This document shows, one piece after another, positions 5,486 through 5,577 of a stretch of DNA of 5,577 bases (the stretch's first letter is position 1; each line of letters begins with the position of its first letter). Source of the DNA: Deltaproteobacteria bacterium UBA6930. Lineage in GTDB: Bacteria > Myxococcota_A > UBA9160 > UBA6930. The notes beneath the pieces are model-generated. The model was given only the letters and a program-made list of their open reading frames with translations, made no database searches and was not told where the DNA came from. The position numbers were made by a program, and so were the translations under genes. The stretch lies in contig DKAI01000215.1 of NCBI GenBank assembly GCA_002450755.1, forward strand, positions 1-5,577. Direction: 5' to 3'.

Positions 5486-5577
5486 CTACATAATCCGAAA
5501 ACCTGGTAGAGCCAGCCCGATAAAGGCACTTAGCCTGGGAAAAATCTCCACGGCCGTTGCAATACCGGGTGTCTCTG
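5486..5577 (-). CDS. Possible C-terminal end of an unidentified upstream gene (partial)
   Basis: From the right edge a minus-strand frame (first full codon 5575-5573) reads 29 codons to a TAG at 5488-5486. The peptide is hydrophobic and protein-like (TPGIATAVEIFPRLSAFIGL, then a short LPGF-containing end). It carries no motif I recognise, so family and function are unknown. A second frame is open at the same edge, for 76 codons, but its composition is rich in Arg and Cys and looks non-coding. The call rests on composition only and could be wrong. Confidence 0.33.
   Translation of the reverse strand, partial: ETPGIATAVEIFPRLSAFIGLALPGFRIM

Noticed and set aside
5346..5576. A 76-codon minus-strand frame open at the right edge
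   Set aside because: The peptide is rich in Arg, Cys and Ser with no recognisable family. It overlaps a more protein-like frame and runs through the repeat cluster.
5472..5577. A 35-codon plus-strand frame from ATG 5472 to the right edge
   Set aside because: It has no proper ribosome binding site spacing (AGG touches the ATG) and no recognisable sequence. It is antisense to the more plausible minus-strand gene end.

Overview
The window is bacterial DNA, probably from a Gram-negative, proteobacterium-like organism. The evidence is compact minus-strand genes, good Shine-Dalgarno sequences, standard stop codons and roughly balanced base composition. Nothing fixes the taxon. All recognisable genes lie on the minus strand, so transcription runs from right to left. 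I see no tRNA, rRNA, CRISPR array, transposase or phage gene.

Layout in transcription order. (1) At the right edge (about 5577-5486) an open frame may be the last 29 codons of an unidentified gene. (2) A long non-coding stretch (about 5485-5027) carries several repeats, a weak candidate promoter and a perfect 14-bp palindrome. (3) A full-length amidohydrolase of the N-acyl-D-amino-acid deacylase type (5026-3308) is followed by a strong rho-independent terminator (3285-3248). (4) A short leader containing an imperfect inverted repeat (3215-3174) precedes a three-gene cluster. This consists of an 82-residue zinc-ribbon protein (3134-2886), a complete HyuA-type subunit (2882-858) and the first 280 codons of a HyuB-type subunit (842 to the left edge, truncated by the window).

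HyuA and HyuB families together form ATP-dependent cyclic-amide hydrolases (5-oxoprolinase, N-methylhydantoinase, caprolactamase) and ATP-dependent carboxylases of ketones (acetone and acetophenone carboxylase). The small zinc-ribbon gene next to them recalls the small third subunit of the carboxylases, but sequence alone cannot tell the two chemistries apart. The neighbouring deacylase fits a route in which a cyclic amide is opened and the N-acyl or N-carbamoyl product is then cleaved. That route is inference. The terminator indicates two transcription units.

The most unusual structural observation is that the zinc-ribbon, HyuA and HyuB genes all occupy one reading frame. They are separated only by single stop codons: UGA plus one codon, then UAA plus five codons.
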